Shown piece after piece: positions 1-9,385 of a stretch of DNA of 64,000 bases. The notes below the pieces were generated by a model, which worked only from the letters and a program-made list of their open reading frames with translations, was not told where the DNA came from and ran no database searches. The position numbers and the translations under genes are program-made. Source of the DNA: Maribacter aestuarii (GTDB lineage Bacteria; Bacteroidota; Bacteroidia; Flavobacteriales; Flavobacteriaceae); contig NZ_CP107031.2 of NCBI RefSeq assembly GCF_027474845.2, forward strand, positions 2,866,501 through 2,930,500, in the 5' to 3' direction. Position 1 is the first letter of the stretch; every line of letters begins with the position of its first letter.

Positions 1-948
1 TTTATAGACAAAGCCTATTTATATAATTATGGTGGTAATGAGTTCACTATTTTACGCATTCATGATGCTATTAGAAATCATAATATCAACTCCTTTGATT
101 TCATAAATGTATTGGAGAAAGATTTTATAGATAATCATTTTTTTAACAAGAAAGATGATATCTGGCTAGGCGACGAAGTTTTGTACACTATCAACTTTAG
201 TCAGTCTCTTCAAAAATATGTTGCATATGGCAAGATTTATATATCCAAAAGGGACTATGCGATACATAAAATGGAGTATGAAGTTTTTGATAGATACCGC
301 AAAATGGAAGAGGGAAAATTGAACGAACAAGGCGATAATTATGAAACTATTTTTGAAGTCACTACCGAGTACGCGCGGAAATATGGCAAAATGTACCCTA
401 ATTATATTTCCTTTTTCAATACGTTCGAAGTAGGTAAGCCTCCTGAGTTTATCGTTGAAGATGTTCTTTTAGATGGTCCTAAACGTTGCTTCGTGGTAGA
501 GTTCAATGACTTTGTGGATATTAAAACAGCAGCAAGTAAAGGCAACTATAACATCCGTTTAAATGGAAATAGATTAAAAATCGAAAAAGTGAAGGTTTTT
601 GATATTGAGGTGGAAGTTTATCCGGATTTGAGTGATAAAGAGTTTACCAATTTAGTGTTGCAAATGGAAACGAAACAACGAAAAAGAATTGATTTTTCGA
701 ATATTTTTTCCGTGGAGGTGACCCATGTAGAGAATAAAAAAGGCACCAAAGTAAACGAGATGCAATACGACACCTATAGGCAGTTTCGCGAATTCTTTGT
801 CCAAGAAATAAAACCAAATGGTAGTGTTCTAAAGGACACCTTGTTCATGAAAAAGGATGTTCCTATTTTTAAGGAGCAGCCTATAACAAAACCTGATAAT
901 GTTAAGGGGTATTGGATGAATACGCCACTTAAATCCATTAATAAATAA
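1..948 (+). CDS. Secreted carboxypeptidase-regulatory-domain protein, 5'-truncated (paralogue 1 of 3)
   Basis: The reading frame is already open at base 1, so only the C-terminal part (about 315 residues) is present and the signal peptide and N-terminal domain lie outside the window. The visible part aligns along its length with the next two genes. Shared landmarks are GGNEF followed by IHDAIRN near the start, a NYISF block in the middle, and REFF followed by the C-terminal YWMNTPL. From those paralogues I infer a secreted or outer-membrane-associated protein with an N-terminal CarboxypepD_reg-like beta-sandwich. No catalytic motif is visible and the function is unknown. It is followed after 3 bases by the next paralogue, so the three are probably one transcript. 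Confidence 0.8.
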   Translation, partial: FIDKAYLYNYGGNEFTILRIHDAIRNHNINSFDFINVLEKDFIDNHFFNKKDDIWLGDEVLYTINFSQSLQKYVAYGKIYISKRDYAIHKMEYEVFDRYRKMEEGKLNEQGDNYETIFEVTTEYARKYGKMYPNYISFFNTFEVGKPPEFIVEDVLLDGPKRCFVVEFNDFVDIKTAASKGNYNIRLNGNRLKIEKVKVFDIEVEVYPDLSDKEFTNLVLQMETKQRKRIDFSNIFSVEVTHVENKKGTKVNEMQYDTYRQFREFFVQEIKPNGSVLKDTLFMKKDVPIFKEQPITKPDNVKGYWMNTPLKSINK

Positions 949-951
949 ACT

Positions 952-2549
952 ATGATGCTAAGAACCAATATTTGGATAGTTTTTATCTTTTGCGCTGCAT
1001 GGCTCAGTGCTCAGCAGGATGAATTTTTTTTAGGTAAAATTGAGGATAGCTCCACTGGTGAACCGGTAGTTTTTGCCAACATTAGGATCAAGGACAGGGC
1101 TTTGGGCATCATCACCAACGTAGACGGTAGTTTCAGGATTCCGTTGAGGTACAAAGAATACGGGGATATCATTGAGATATCGTCCATGGGTTACGAAACC
1201 AAGGAAATACCTATTACGGGCTTTTCGCAAGAGGGACTTAATATAATTACATTGAATCCGTCCGCCATAAGTCTGCAGGAGGCGGTGGTTAAGGCGAAGG
1301 ATAAAAGGGGAAGAAGACTAAGCGCCGAGCAAATAGTGCAACGGGCGATCGACGCCATTCCCAGTAACTACCCTAAGACTTCATTTTCAACAATAGGTTA
1401 CTATCGGGATTACCAGTTCAATGAAGGCGAGTACATCAATCTCAATGAAGGAATAATGGAAGTTTATGACCAAGGATTTGACCAATCGGATGACCCCACT
1501 TCTGAGATTCAAGTGTTTAATTTTGAATTGAACAAGGATTTCAAACAGGACACCATGGCGCGAATGTCCTACGATTATGATAATTATAAGAAAATAATTA
1601 GAAAGGCCTATCTAGGTGCTCACGGAGGCAATGAGTTTCGAATATTAAGAATACACGATGCTATTCGAAACTATAATGCATTCTCCTACGATTATATCGG
1701 AACTTTAAAATATGATTTTATTGAAAATCATACCTTTCTTAGAAGTAAAGATTCCGATGCTGATAATGAGGCACTTTATGGAATCAAGTTTTGGAGACGA
1801 TACCCCAATTATAGGGCGCACGGTGAAATATTTATAGCAAAGTCGGATTATGCTATCCATAGATTGGAGTACACGATGTACAATAACAGGAGGACGAACA
1901 AGGAAAAGAAAAAAACAAACACGGACATAAACAAAAAGTAATCTTTGATATTATGACCGAATACCAGAGGATTGACGACAAAATGTATTTGAATTACATC
2001 TCTTTCCACAATAGTTTTGAAGTAAGGAAACCACCAAAATTTGCTTTAGATTCTACCCTTGTAAATATGCCCGGCGGATATTACTTATTGCATTTTAACA
2101 ATCCCGTGGATTCTCTCACTGCCATAAATGCTAAAAATTATGATATCCTTTACCAACAAGAAAGGTTCAAAATTGAGAAAATAGAGGTGTTTAGGGATTC
2201 GGTCAGATTATTTGGGGATGCAGAGTTCAGAAAAGCACTTAATAATACCAGAGGAGAAACAACTGCTTTGATTAATAAAAGAAGAACTAATGAAGTAGAA
2301 AATATGTTTGAATTAGGGATAGAAAATGTTAGAGATGTCTACGGAAATCTGGTAAACGAACCTGATATTCATGAGTATCAACAATTTAGGGAGTTCTTCA
2401 CACAACGTATAAAACCGAACTCCAGAGCCCCTTTTGATGGGCAATTTATGGATAAGGAAAAACCACTATTTGAAGACCAGCCCATGGTTAAGCCCAAGGA
2501 TTATAGGGAATATTGGATGAATACGCCCTTACAGGAGAAAATAAATTAA
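952..2549 (+). pseudogene. Carboxypeptidase-like regulatory domain protein, frameshifted (paralogue 2 of 3)
   Basis: This is one gene split into two frames. The 5' part (952-1941) carries a signal peptide ending near LSAQ, a CarboxypepD_reg-like domain at about residues 22-105, and the family block IHDAIRN. The 3' part (read from about 1953 to 2549) carries NYISF, REFF and the C-terminal YWMNTPL. Joining the frames by one base at the run of seven A at 1909-1915 gives about 532 residues, matching the 536 residues of the intact neighbour, and the joined region FDIMTEYQR aligns with FEVTTEYAR of paralogue 1. A wrong run length or a one-base indel is the simplest explanation. It may be intact in the real genome. 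Function unknown. Confidence 0.75.
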
Positions 2550-2558
2550 AATTATCGT

Positions 2559-4169
2559 ATGTGGAAAAATCACCTGTTAATAGTGCTATTTTTCATCATG
2601 ACTTTGGCTTCTGGCCAACAACGGGACTATATTTTTGGCCAACTGGTAGATGCCACCCAGAACGAACCAATACCTTTTGCGACAATTAGGGTTAAGGATA
2701 AGGCTTTAGGGGTAATTAGTAATTTTGATGGGACATTCAAAATTCCGTTACGTTATAAAACTCTTGGTGATATCCTATCCATTTCCTGTATGGGTTTTGA
2801 GAGCAAAGAGATTCCCGTTCAGGATTTAAAAGAAGAGGAAAGCAATATCATCATTTTAAAGCCGGGGACCTTTGAATTGACAGAAGCGGTTGTATCTGCC
2901 AACATCAAAGAATTGAGTGCGAAACAAATCGTTAAAATAGCGGTGAACAGCATTCCGCAGAATTTTCCTGACAATAATTTCCGTCTAGTTGGTTATTACC
3001 GCGATTATCAAATAAAAAATAAGGAGTATACCAATCTTAACGAAGCTATTATTCAGTTTTTGGATTATGGGTTTGGAAGGAAAAATAATCTTTACAATCA
3101 ATATAAAATCTATTCCTATAGTAAGAATCCCGACTTTGAAATAGATTCCTTTGCGAAACAGCCTTATGATTATAGAAAATTTAATAAGGTGGTTCCAAAC
3201 GCAAAAATGGAGAATGATGGTGGTAACGAATTCATTACCCTAATTATTCATGATGCCATACGAAATTATGGCATTGAGTCTTTTTCATTTGTGGATAACC
3301 TGGCTTCTGACTTTGTTGAAAATCATAGATTTAAATTGATTAATGAATCCAATTATAACAAAGAGTCCATTTATGAAATCGAATTATCATTCCGAAATAG
3401 TGATTATTTGGCAAAAGGTAAAATTTTTATAAACACGGACGATTTTGCCATTCATAAATTGGACTATACCGTCTTTAAAAGAAAAAAGCCAGGAGATTAT
3501 AGCATTGCGGTAAATGCATCCGAGCGGTACTCGGACGGATTTGAAGATATGGCGAATGAGATTTTGTACCGCATAAATACCGAATACATTCGTGGCCCAA
3601 GCGAGAAAATGATTTTAAACTACATTTCATTCTATAATAAGGTGATGTTGCAGCGACCAGCTGAATTCAAATCCAAGTTTGTTATCGATTTAGAGGATAA
3701 GTCCTTTAAGATCCGGGTGAATAAAATTCCGGCAGACCTGGATAACATAAAAACGAGGGATTTTAAAATTAGCTATAAAAACGACTTTGTACCCATTAAA
3801 GAATTCTGGTTTCGAGAAGATGAGCGCACTTTTGTCGTTTGTCCACATGTGGGCTATGAAAGGGCCGAACATCTATTTAAAGGTTTATTTCTAGAAAGAG
3901 AGGATTTACAGGTCTCTGATGTAAAGTACGGCTATGGGGATATTAAAGACAGCCTAGGAAATAAATTGGATGAAAGAAAATGGGAGTACATTCACCAATA
4001 CCGGGAATTTTTTACCCAAGAGGCTAAGATTGGGGAGAATATGGTTGAAGACATGAACAATTTGATGCTTAAAAACTTACCCTTGGACAGTCCAGAGCAA
4101 CCAATATCCGCGCTGGAAATGAAAAATGAATATTGGATGAATACCCCCTTGCCAACATTCAAAAACTAA
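2559..4169 (+). CDS. Secreted carboxypeptidase-like regulatory domain protein (paralogue 3 of 3)
   Basis: This intact 536-residue member shows the full family layout. There is a signal peptide at residues 1-19 ending LASGQ. A CarboxypepD_reg-like domain follows at about 22-105 (GQLVDA, PFATIRVKDK, FDGTFKIP, ISCMGFESKEI), then a TEAVVSA linker of the kind that precedes TonB plug domains. The long C-terminal region (about 120-536) contains GYYRDYQ, IHDAIRN, NYISFYN and the terminal YWMNTPL. There is no beta-barrel closing Phe and no protease motif. I infer an envelope protein exported by Sec, role unknown. It is the last of three tandem copies and ends at a strong hairpin terminator shared with the convergent glutamine synthetase. 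Confidence 0.8.
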   Translation: MWKNHLLIVLFFIMTLASGQQRDYIFGQLVDATQNEPIPFATIRVKDKALGVISNFDGTFKIPLRYKTLGDILSISCMGFESKEIPVQDLKEEESNIIILKPGTFELTEAVVSANIKELSAKQIVKIAVNSIPQNFPDNNFRLVGYYRDYQIKNKEYTNLNEAIIQFLDYGFGRKNNLYNQYKIYSYSKNPDFEIDSFAKQPYDYRKFNKVVPNAKMENDGGNEFITLIIHDAIRNYGIESFSFVDNLASDFVENHRFKLINESNYNKESIYEIELSFRNSDYLAKGKIFINTDDFAIHKLDYTVFKRKKPGDYSIAVNASERYSDGFEDMANEILYRINTEYIRGPSEKMILNYISFYNKVMLQRPAEFKSKFVIDLEDKSFKIRVNKIPADLDNIKTRDFKISYKNDFVPIKEFWFREDERTFVVCPHVGYERAEHLFKGLFLEREDLQVSDVKYGYGDIKDSLGNKLDERKWEYIHQYREFFTQEAKIGENMVEDMNNLMLKNLPLDSPEQPISALEMKNEYWMNTPLPTFKN

Positions 4170-4196
4170 AAAGCCTTAGAATTTTTCTAAGGCTTT
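4170..4196. terminator. Bidirectional terminator
   Basis: A perfect 12-bp inverted repeat (AAAGCCTTAGAA at 4170-4181 and its complement at 4185-4196) with a 3-base loop lies between the convergent stops at 4169 and 4224. A/T runs flank both sides, so it can serve both genes. Confidence 0.85.
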
Positions 4197-4223
4197 CTAA
4201 AATCAACAATTAATTTAGGTTTA

Positions 4224-5240
4224 TTATACGTCTGCGCTCTTTACCGTTTTAACGATTCTTCCTGCAATTTTATATGGATCTCCGTTAGAAGCAGGTCTCC
4301 TATCTTCTAACCATCCTTTCCAACCACTCTCGACGGTTGCGATAGGAATACGGATAGATGCGCCACGGTCAGAAATTCCATAGCTAAAGTCATTAATGGA
4401 CGCTGTCTCATGAAGACCGGTCAAACGTTGATCGTTGAACTCTCCATAAACGGCAATATGTTCTTTTACAACAGGGCGGAAAGCCTCACATATCTTTTCA
4501 TACGTAGCTTTATCTCCACATGTTCTCAGTGTAGTGTTGGAGAAATTGGCGTGCATTCCCGATCCGTTCCAATCCATATCTTTTCCTAAAGGCTTTGGAT
4601 GGTATTCAATATAGAAACCGTATTGTTCTGTCAATCGATCAAGTAAATAGCGGGCAACCCACATCTCGTCTCCAGCCTTTTTAGCGCCTTTAGCGAATAA
4701 TTGAAATTCCCACTGTCCGGAAGCCACCTCTTGGTTGATCCCTTCAAAGTTGATACCTGCTGCAATACAAAGATCCGCATGCTCCTCGACCAAATCCCTT
4801 CCATGGGTATTTTTACCTCCAACGGAGCAGTAGTACATTCCCTGTGGTGCAGGATAACCACCGATTGGAAAACCTAATGGTAGTTGCGTTGCCGTATCCA
4901 TGATAAAGTACTCTTGCTCGAAACCAAACCAGAAATCATTATCGTCATCATCAATAGTCGCCCTTCCATTAGATTCGTGAGGCGTTCCATCTGCGTTTAA
5001 AACTTCATTCATTACTAAAAAACCGTCTTTTCTTGCTGGGTCAGGAAAAATTGCAACGGGTTTTAGCAAGCAATCCGAGGAGCCTCCTTCGGCTTGTCTT
5101 GTTGAACTTCCATCAAAAGACCACATTGGGCAGTCCTCCAATTTACCTCCAAAGTCGTTGACAACTTTAGTCTTGCTTCGCATGTTTTGCGTTGGGAAAT
5201 AACCATCTAACCAGATGTATTCTAATTTTGTTTTACTCAT
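4224..5240 (-). CDS. glnA: Glutamine synthetase, type II (eukaryotic-like)
   Basis: This enzyme makes glutamine from glutamate, ammonia and ATP in the cytoplasm. At 338 residues it has the short GSII length rather than the roughly 470 of GSI. Visible signatures are the N-terminal beta-grasp WLDGYF, FDGSST, the metal and glutamate-site segment WFGFEQEYF, the ATP-site region GINQEVASGQWEFQ and NGSGMHANFS, and a C-terminal RGASIRIP. There is no GSI adenylylation loop. It is divergent from the type III synthetase, which is common in flavobacteria. A perfect -7 box lies upstream, with a nitrogen-type motif (5307-5318) about 21 bases further up. The symbol follows usual flavobacterial practice; glnII is an alternative name. 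Confidence 0.95.
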   Translation of the reverse strand: MSKTKLEYIWLDGYFPTQNMRSKTKVVNDFGGKLEDCPMWSFDGSSTRQAEGGSSDCLLKPVAIFPDPARKDGFLVMNEVLNADGTPHESNGRATIDDDDNDFWFGFEQEYFIMDTATQLPLGFPIGGYPAPQGMYYCSVGGKNTHGRDLVEEHADLCIAAGINFEGINQEVASGQWEFQLFAKGAKKAGDEMWVARYLLDRLTEQYGFYIEYHPKPLGKDMDWNGSGMHANFSNTTLRTCGDKATYEKICEAFRPVVKEHIAVYGEFNDQRLTGLHETASINDFSYGISDRGASIRIPIATVESGWKGWLEDRRPASNGDPYKIAGRIVKTVKSADV

Positions 5241-5277
5241 AATTTGTGGTAGTTATGTTTCTGTAATAAACGACGAA

Positions 5278-5285
5278 CAAAAATA
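5278..5285 (-). promoter_or_regulatory. -7 promoter box for type II glutamine synthetase
   Basis: On the minus strand this reads TATTTTTG, a perfect match to the Bacteroidota -7 consensus TAnnTTTG, 38 bases upstream of the GSII start. The -33 region falls on the CCCCCTAAAAAATT element at 5307-5320, so a regulator bound there would compete with or help RNA polymerase. Confidence 0.6.
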
Positions 5286-5306
5286 TGTTTTTTGTTGTAT
5301 TCTATG

Positions 5307-5377
5307 AATTTTTTAGGGGGTAAATCTTTAAAAAATGAACTTATTGCGAATAGCCCCCTATTTTTATTGGGTATTTT
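5307..5377. promoter_or_regulatory. Putative nitrogen-control region between GSII and GSIII
   Basis: This shared intergenic segment holds AATTTTTTAGGG (5307-5318, extended to GGGGG at 5320), an inverted TAGGGGG/CCCCCTA pair (5314-5320 and 5354-5360), and TGGGTATTTT (5368-5377). The first element occurs exactly, in reverse complement, at 33422-33433, and the last occurs exactly at 33392-33401, both upstream of glnB-amtB. The elements sit next to the -33 positions of both divergent glutamine synthetase promoters. The shared sequences are seen directly; the regulatory role is inferred. Confidence 0.5.
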
Positions 5378-5400
5378 ATCAAATTTATAATTTAAGAACG

Positions 5401-5408
5401 TAATTTTG
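5401..5408 (+). promoter_or_regulatory. -7 promoter box for type III glutamine synthetase
   Basis: TAATTTTG matches TAnnTTTG exactly and lies 20 bases before the GSIII start codon. The element TGGGTATTTT ends 23 bases upstream, over the expected -33 position. Confidence 0.6.
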
Positions 5409-5428
5409 TTGAATTAATAATAGAGTCT

Positions 5429-7615
5429 ATGTCCATATTAAGATTTTCAGCGATTAAAGAAAGCCATAATAGAGCTCCCATAGCTATTGAGGAAAAAGGA
5501 AGACGGTCGGATTTGTTTGGCCGAAATGTTTTCAATGAAAAAAAGATGCTCCAGTATCTTACTAAAGATGCTTTGGAAAGCGTAAAAGGCGCCATTTTTT
5601 CTGGATCTAAAATAGATAGGAAAATGGCGGACCAAGTAGCGGAGGCTATAAAAGGTTGGGCCATATCTATGGGTGCAACGCATTACACGCACTGGTTTCA
5701 GCCTTTGACAGGGTCCACGGCAGAAAAGCATGATGCCTTTTTTGACCTCTTACCGGACGGAACTGCTCTGGAGAAATTTGGTGGCGGGCAACTGGTACAA
5801 CAGGAACCCGACGCTTCCAGTTTTCCTAGTGGAGGCATCCGAAATACTTTTGAGGCTAGAGGTTATACCGCATGGGATCCCACCTCACCAGCATTTATTT
5901 ATGGTACGACTTTGTGTATTCCAACGATTTTTGTTTCCTACACAGGTGAAGCCTTGGACAATAAAGCACCTTTATTACGGGCTTTGAGCGCTGTTGACGA
6001 GTCCGCCACGGCAGTGGCCAAGTACTTTGATAAAAATGTTAGTAAAGTCAACGCTACCTTAGGTTGGGAACAGGAGTATTTTTTAATAGATAAAGCCCTT
6101 GCCCATTCACGTCCTGATATTATTCTAACAGGAAGAACTTTGGTGGGTAATACCGCTGCTAAAGGACAACAATTGGATGATCACTATTTTGGAGTCATAC
6201 CAAGTCGTGTGCTCAGCTTTATGAGCGATTTGGAAAAAGAGTGCACCAAACTTGGAATTCCTGTAAAGACCAGGCATAATGAAGTTGCGCCCAATCAGTT
6301 TGAGCTAGCTCCTGTATTCGAGGAGGCCAATTTGGCGGTAGACCACAACTTGCTTTTAATGGATGTGATGGACAAGATGGCCGATAAGCATGGTTTTAAG
6401 GTGCTTTTTCATGAAAAGCCGTTCGAAGGGGTAAATGGTTCAGGAAAACATAATAATTGGTCCCTGGCAACGGATACTGGTGTAAATCTTTTGAGTCCAG
6501 GTTCTACACCAATGAAAAATCTGCAATTTCTTACCTTTTTTATAAATACGATAAAGGCCGTGGATACCTACGAGGAACTCTTGCGTTCCTCTATAGCTTC
6601 TGCCAGTAATGACCATAGATTGGGCGCAAACGAAGCCCCGCCAGCCATATTTTCTATTTTCATAGGTAGTCAGTTAAGTAGTGTTTTGGACGAGTTGGAA
6701 GGTGTTTCCCAAGGTAAATTATCCCCAGAGGAAAAAACGGAGCTAAAATTGAACGTAGTTGGCAAAATACCTGAAATTCTTTTGGATAACACAGATCGCA
6801 ATAGAACTTCTCCGTTTGCCTTTACGGGTAATAAATTTGAAATGCGAGGGGTAGGGGCAAAGACCAATTGCGCCAAACCCATGACTATTTTAAACACCAT
6901 TGTTGCCAAGCAGCTCAAAGATTTTAAAAAGGAAGTAGATAGCTTAATAGACAAGAAAAACCTTAAAAAGGATGAGGCGATATTCAATGTTTTACGGGAA
7001 TATATCAAAACCTCAAAGCGGATTCGTTTTGACGGCGATGGTTATAGCAAGGATTGGGAGAATGAAGCCAAGAAGAGAAAACTAAGTCATAACAGAAACA
7101 CGCCCGATGCTCTTAATATTTTGACAGCTAAACAAAGCTTATCACTTTTAAAGGAGATGAAGGTGTTGAGTGAGGTGGAGATAGCGGCGAGACAAGAAGT
7201 TGAGTTAGAGGCCTATATTTTACATTTACAAATTGAAGGTAGGGTATACAACGAGCTGGTCTACGGTTATATAATGCCAGCTGCTTTGGCATATCAAAAT
7301 AAATTGATTACCAATGTTTCTGGACTAAAGGAAATATATGGTGCGGCTCATAAAAAATTCTCAGAGGGACAATTAACCATGATTGAAGAAATAGCCGAAC
7401 ACGTTGTAAGTATTAAGAAAGAGACGGACGATATGACCGAAGCCCGGAAAAAGGCCAATACTATGACCGACACTAAGAAAAAGGCCATGTCCTATTGCAA
7501 TGATGTATTACCCTATTTCAATGAGATTCGACAACACTGTGATAAGCTTGAAAGATTGGTTGATGATCAATTGTGGCCCTTAACCAAGTATAGGGAACTA
7601 TTGTTCATAAAATAA
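5429..7615 (+). CDS. glnN: Glutamine synthetase, type III
   Basis: This 728-residue protein has the length and layout of GSIII, the large glutamine synthetase of Bacteroidota and cyanobacteria. Landmarks are the N-terminal FGRNVFNEKKM, the conserved THYTHWFQPLTG near residue 85, the active-site strand LGWEQEYFLID, the segment KTRHNEVAPNQFELAPVFEE, the nucleotide-binding loop NGSGKHNNWSL, and EAPPAIFSIFIG. A long helical C-terminal region ends in DQLWPLTKYRELLFIK. It catalyses ATP-dependent glutamine formation. The organism therefore carries two unrelated-size synthetases back to back, sharing one 188-bp regulatory gap. The ATG start has a -7 box 20 bases upstream. Confidence 0.95.
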   Translation: MSILRFSAIKESHNRAPIAIEEKGRRSDLFGRNVFNEKKMLQYLTKDALESVKGAIFSGSKIDRKMADQVAEAIKGWAISMGATHYTHWFQPLTGSTAEKHDAFFDLLPDGTALEKFGGGQLVQQEPDASSFPSGGIRNTFEARGYTAWDPTSPAFIYGTTLCIPTIFVSYTGEALDNKAPLLRALSAVDESATAVAKYFDKNVSKVNATLGWEQEYFLIDKALAHSRPDIILTGRTLVGNTAAKGQQLDDHYFGVIPSRVLSFMSDLEKECTKLGIPVKTRHNEVAPNQFELAPVFEEANLAVDHNLLLMDVMDKMADKHGFKVLFHEKPFEGVNGSGKHNNWSLATDTGVNLLSPGSTPMKNLQFLTFFINTIKAVDTYEELLRSSIASASNDHRLGANEAPPAIFSIFIGSQLSSVLDELEGVSQGKLSPEEKTELKLNVVGKIPEILLDNTDRNRTSPFAFTGNKFEMRGVGAKTNCAKPMTILNTIVAKQLKDFKKEVDSLIDKKNLKKDEAIFNVLREYIKTSKRIRFDGDGYSKDWENEAKKRKLSHNRNTPDALNILTAKQSLSLLKEMKVLSEVEIAARQEVELEAYILHLQIEGRVYNELVYGYIMPAALAYQNKLITNVSGLKEIYGAAHKKFSEGQLTMIEEIAEHVVSIKKETDDMTEARKKANTMTDTKKKAMSYCNDVLPYFNEIRQHCDKLERLVDDQLWPLTKYRELLFIK

Positions 7616-7660
7616 TCGTAAGAACAACCCACAACAGGTGGGCTATTTTAAGGATTCCTC

Positions 7661-7668
7661 TATTTTTG
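7661..7668 (+). promoter_or_regulatory. -7 promoter box for purM
   Basis: TATTTTTG, a perfect TAnnTTTG match, lies 15 bases before the purM ATG, implying a very short leader. A weak 5-bp hairpin (CCCAC/GTGGG, 7628-7642) upstream may help terminate GSIII transcripts. Confidence 0.55.
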
Positions 7669-7683
7669 CGTTAAACAAATCTT

Positions 7684-8862
7684 ATGTCCTCAACCGCAAG
7701 TGAACGTTACAATCAAAGAGGTGTTTCTGCATCTAAGGAAGATGTGCACAATGCCATTAAAAATATTGATAAAGGCTTATTCCCAAAGGCTTTCTGTAAA
7801 ATTGTTCCGGATTATCTAACGGGGGATGAGGATTATTGTTTGGTAATGCATGCAGACGGTGCGGGAACAAAATCATCTCTCGCTTATATGTATTGGAAGG
7901 AAACAGGGGATATTTCGGTTTGGAAAGGTATCGCCCAAGATGCGCTAATCATGAATATTGATGATTTGATATGTGTTGGAGCAACCGACAACATTATGCT
8001 ATCCTCGACGATAGGAAGAAATAAAAATAAAATTCCAGGGGAGGTACTTTCAGCTATAATCAATGGTACCGAGGAGTTGATTTCCGATTTAAAAAAACAT
8101 GGAATTACCATTCATTCTACGGGTGGTGAAACTGCGGACGTAGGCGATTTGGTCCGTACAATTATAGTGGATTCTACCGTCACTGCGCGATTAAAACGTT
8201 CACAGGTTATTGATAATGCTAACATCAAAGACGGAGATGTAATCGTAGGTTTAGCTTCTTTCGGGAAAGCTTCCTATGAAAAAGAGTACAACGGGGGCAT
8301 GGGTAGTAACGGTTTGACTTCGGCTAGACACGATGTTTTTTCTAAATATCTTGCTGAAAAATTTCCGGAAAGCTTTGATCCGGAAGTTCCATCGGATTTG
8401 GTGTATTCCGGAAATACAAAACTAACGGACCCAGTAGCGGATTCACCCTTGGACGCAGGTAAATTGGTGTTGTCACCTACAAGGACCTACGCGCCAATAA
8501 TAAAGAAAATTTTAGCCAAATATACGAGTGAACAAATCCACGGAATGGTGCACTGCAGCGGTGGTGCACAGACAAAAATTCTACACTTTGTAGAAGATTT
8601 ACATATTATAAAAGACAATCTTTTTAACATCCCCCCACTTTTCAAATTAATTCAAGGACAATCTGGTACGGATTGGAAAGAAATGTACCAAGTGTTTAAC
8701 TGTGGTCATCGGTTGGAATTGTATGTAAATGCAGAAGTGGCACAAGATTTGATTGCTATCTCACAGAGCTTTGGTGTTGATGCACAGCTCGTTGGACGGG
8801 TAGAAAAAGCCGATTCAAAAAAACTTACGATCATCAGTGACTACGGAACGTTTGTGTACTAA
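7684..8862 (+). CDS. purM: Phosphoribosylformylglycinamidine cyclo-ligase (AIR synthetase)
   Basis: PurM closes the imidazole ring in the fifth step of purine synthesis, turning FGAM into AIR with ATP. The 392-residue product shows the PurM fold: RYNQRGVSASKEDV at the N-terminus, the ATP/Mg segment HADGAGTKSSL, NIDDLICVGA, the glycine-rich STGGETADVGDL, and a C-terminal AIRS_C region containing VHCSGGAQTK. This is the longer Bacteroidota form rather than the roughly 345 residues of E. coli. It stands alone between GSIII and the Rieske cluster and appears to have its own promoter. Glutamine from the neighbouring synthetases feeds the same pathway, but no operon link is implied. Confidence 0.93.
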   Translation: MSSTASERYNQRGVSASKEDVHNAIKNIDKGLFPKAFCKIVPDYLTGDEDYCLVMHADGAGTKSSLAYMYWKETGDISVWKGIAQDALIMNIDDLICVGATDNIMLSSTIGRNKNKIPGEVLSAIINGTEELISDLKKHGITIHSTGGETADVGDLVRTIIVDSTVTARLKRSQVIDNANIKDGDVIVGLASFGKASYEKEYNGGMGSNGLTSARHDVFSKYLAEKFPESFDPEVPSDLVYSGNTKLTDPVADSPLDAGKLVLSPTRTYAPIIKKILAKYTSEQIHGMVHCSGGAQTKILHFVEDLHIIKDNLFNIPPLFKLIQGQSGTDWKEMYQVFNCGHRLELYVNAEVAQDLIAISQSFGVDAQLVGRVEKADSKKLTIISDYGTFVY

Positions 8863-8911
8863 GGTATACGAATAGGTCCAATACTTCGTTCTTAATAATA
8901 AATATGTTGTT

Positions 8912-9355
8912 ATGGAAAGAAAAGAGTTTTTACGAAGTTTAGGGGCAGGAGCTGCATTTGCCATTACGTTTCCGTGTTTGGGAAGCTGTAGTAAGGATGA
9001 TGCGATAGATGGTAACCTTGTAGAGCCACCTGTAGGTGTGGATTTTACAGTTGATTTAAATTCGGCAGAGGGAGCTAAGCTGGCAAACAATGGCGGCTTT
9101 ATCCTGAAGAATCTTGTAGTTGTCGTAAAAAATTTAGAAGGGGAGTTTGTGGCTGCTACACAGGTGTGTAGTCATCAAAATTATGATCAGGTACGGTTTA
9201 TTTCCCAAGATGGTGGAATCTTTTATTGTGATGTTCACGGATCGCGTTTTGGTCAGGATGGTTCTCCTTTGAATACGATACCTAACAGCACAGCAAAACC
9301 TCTTAAAATATACAATACAGAATTGAACGGAGATATTCTCCGGGTTTTTGAATGA
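8912..9355 (+). CDS. Rieske-type [2Fe-2S] lipoprotein
   Basis: This 147-residue protein carries both halves of a Rieske iron-sulfur site: CSH near residue 86 and CDVHGSRF near 106, giving two Cys and two His ligands. The N-terminus ERKEFLRSLGAG resembles a relaxed Tat signal (RK instead of RR), followed by a hydrophobic stretch and a lipobox-like LGSC. It is therefore probably an exported, lipid-anchored electron carrier. Tat export would fit folding with the cofactor before transport; that is inference. It is the first gene of a run with thioredoxin, ApbE, DUF4266 and DUF3570, with 30 bases to the next start. Confidence 0.85.
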   Translation: MERKEFLRSLGAGAAFAITFPCLGSCSKDDAIDGNLVEPPVGVDFTVDLNSAEGAKLANNGGFILKNLVVVVKNLEGEFVAATQVCSHQNYDQVRFISQDGGIFYCDVHGSRFGQDGSPLNTIPNSTAKPLKIYNTELNGDILRVFE

Positions 9356-9385
9356 TAGAAATCGCTTACCCCAAAGTCTCAAATC

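Noticed and set aside
1909..1916. Programmed ribosomal slippage at the A7 tract
   Set aside because: The zero-frame reading gives G AAA AAA rather than the classical A AAA AAG, no downstream structure was evident, and four similar breaks elsewhere point to run-length error.
7616..7683. Purine riboswitch before purM
   Set aside because: The gap is too short and holds only a weak 5-bp hairpin and a -7 box.
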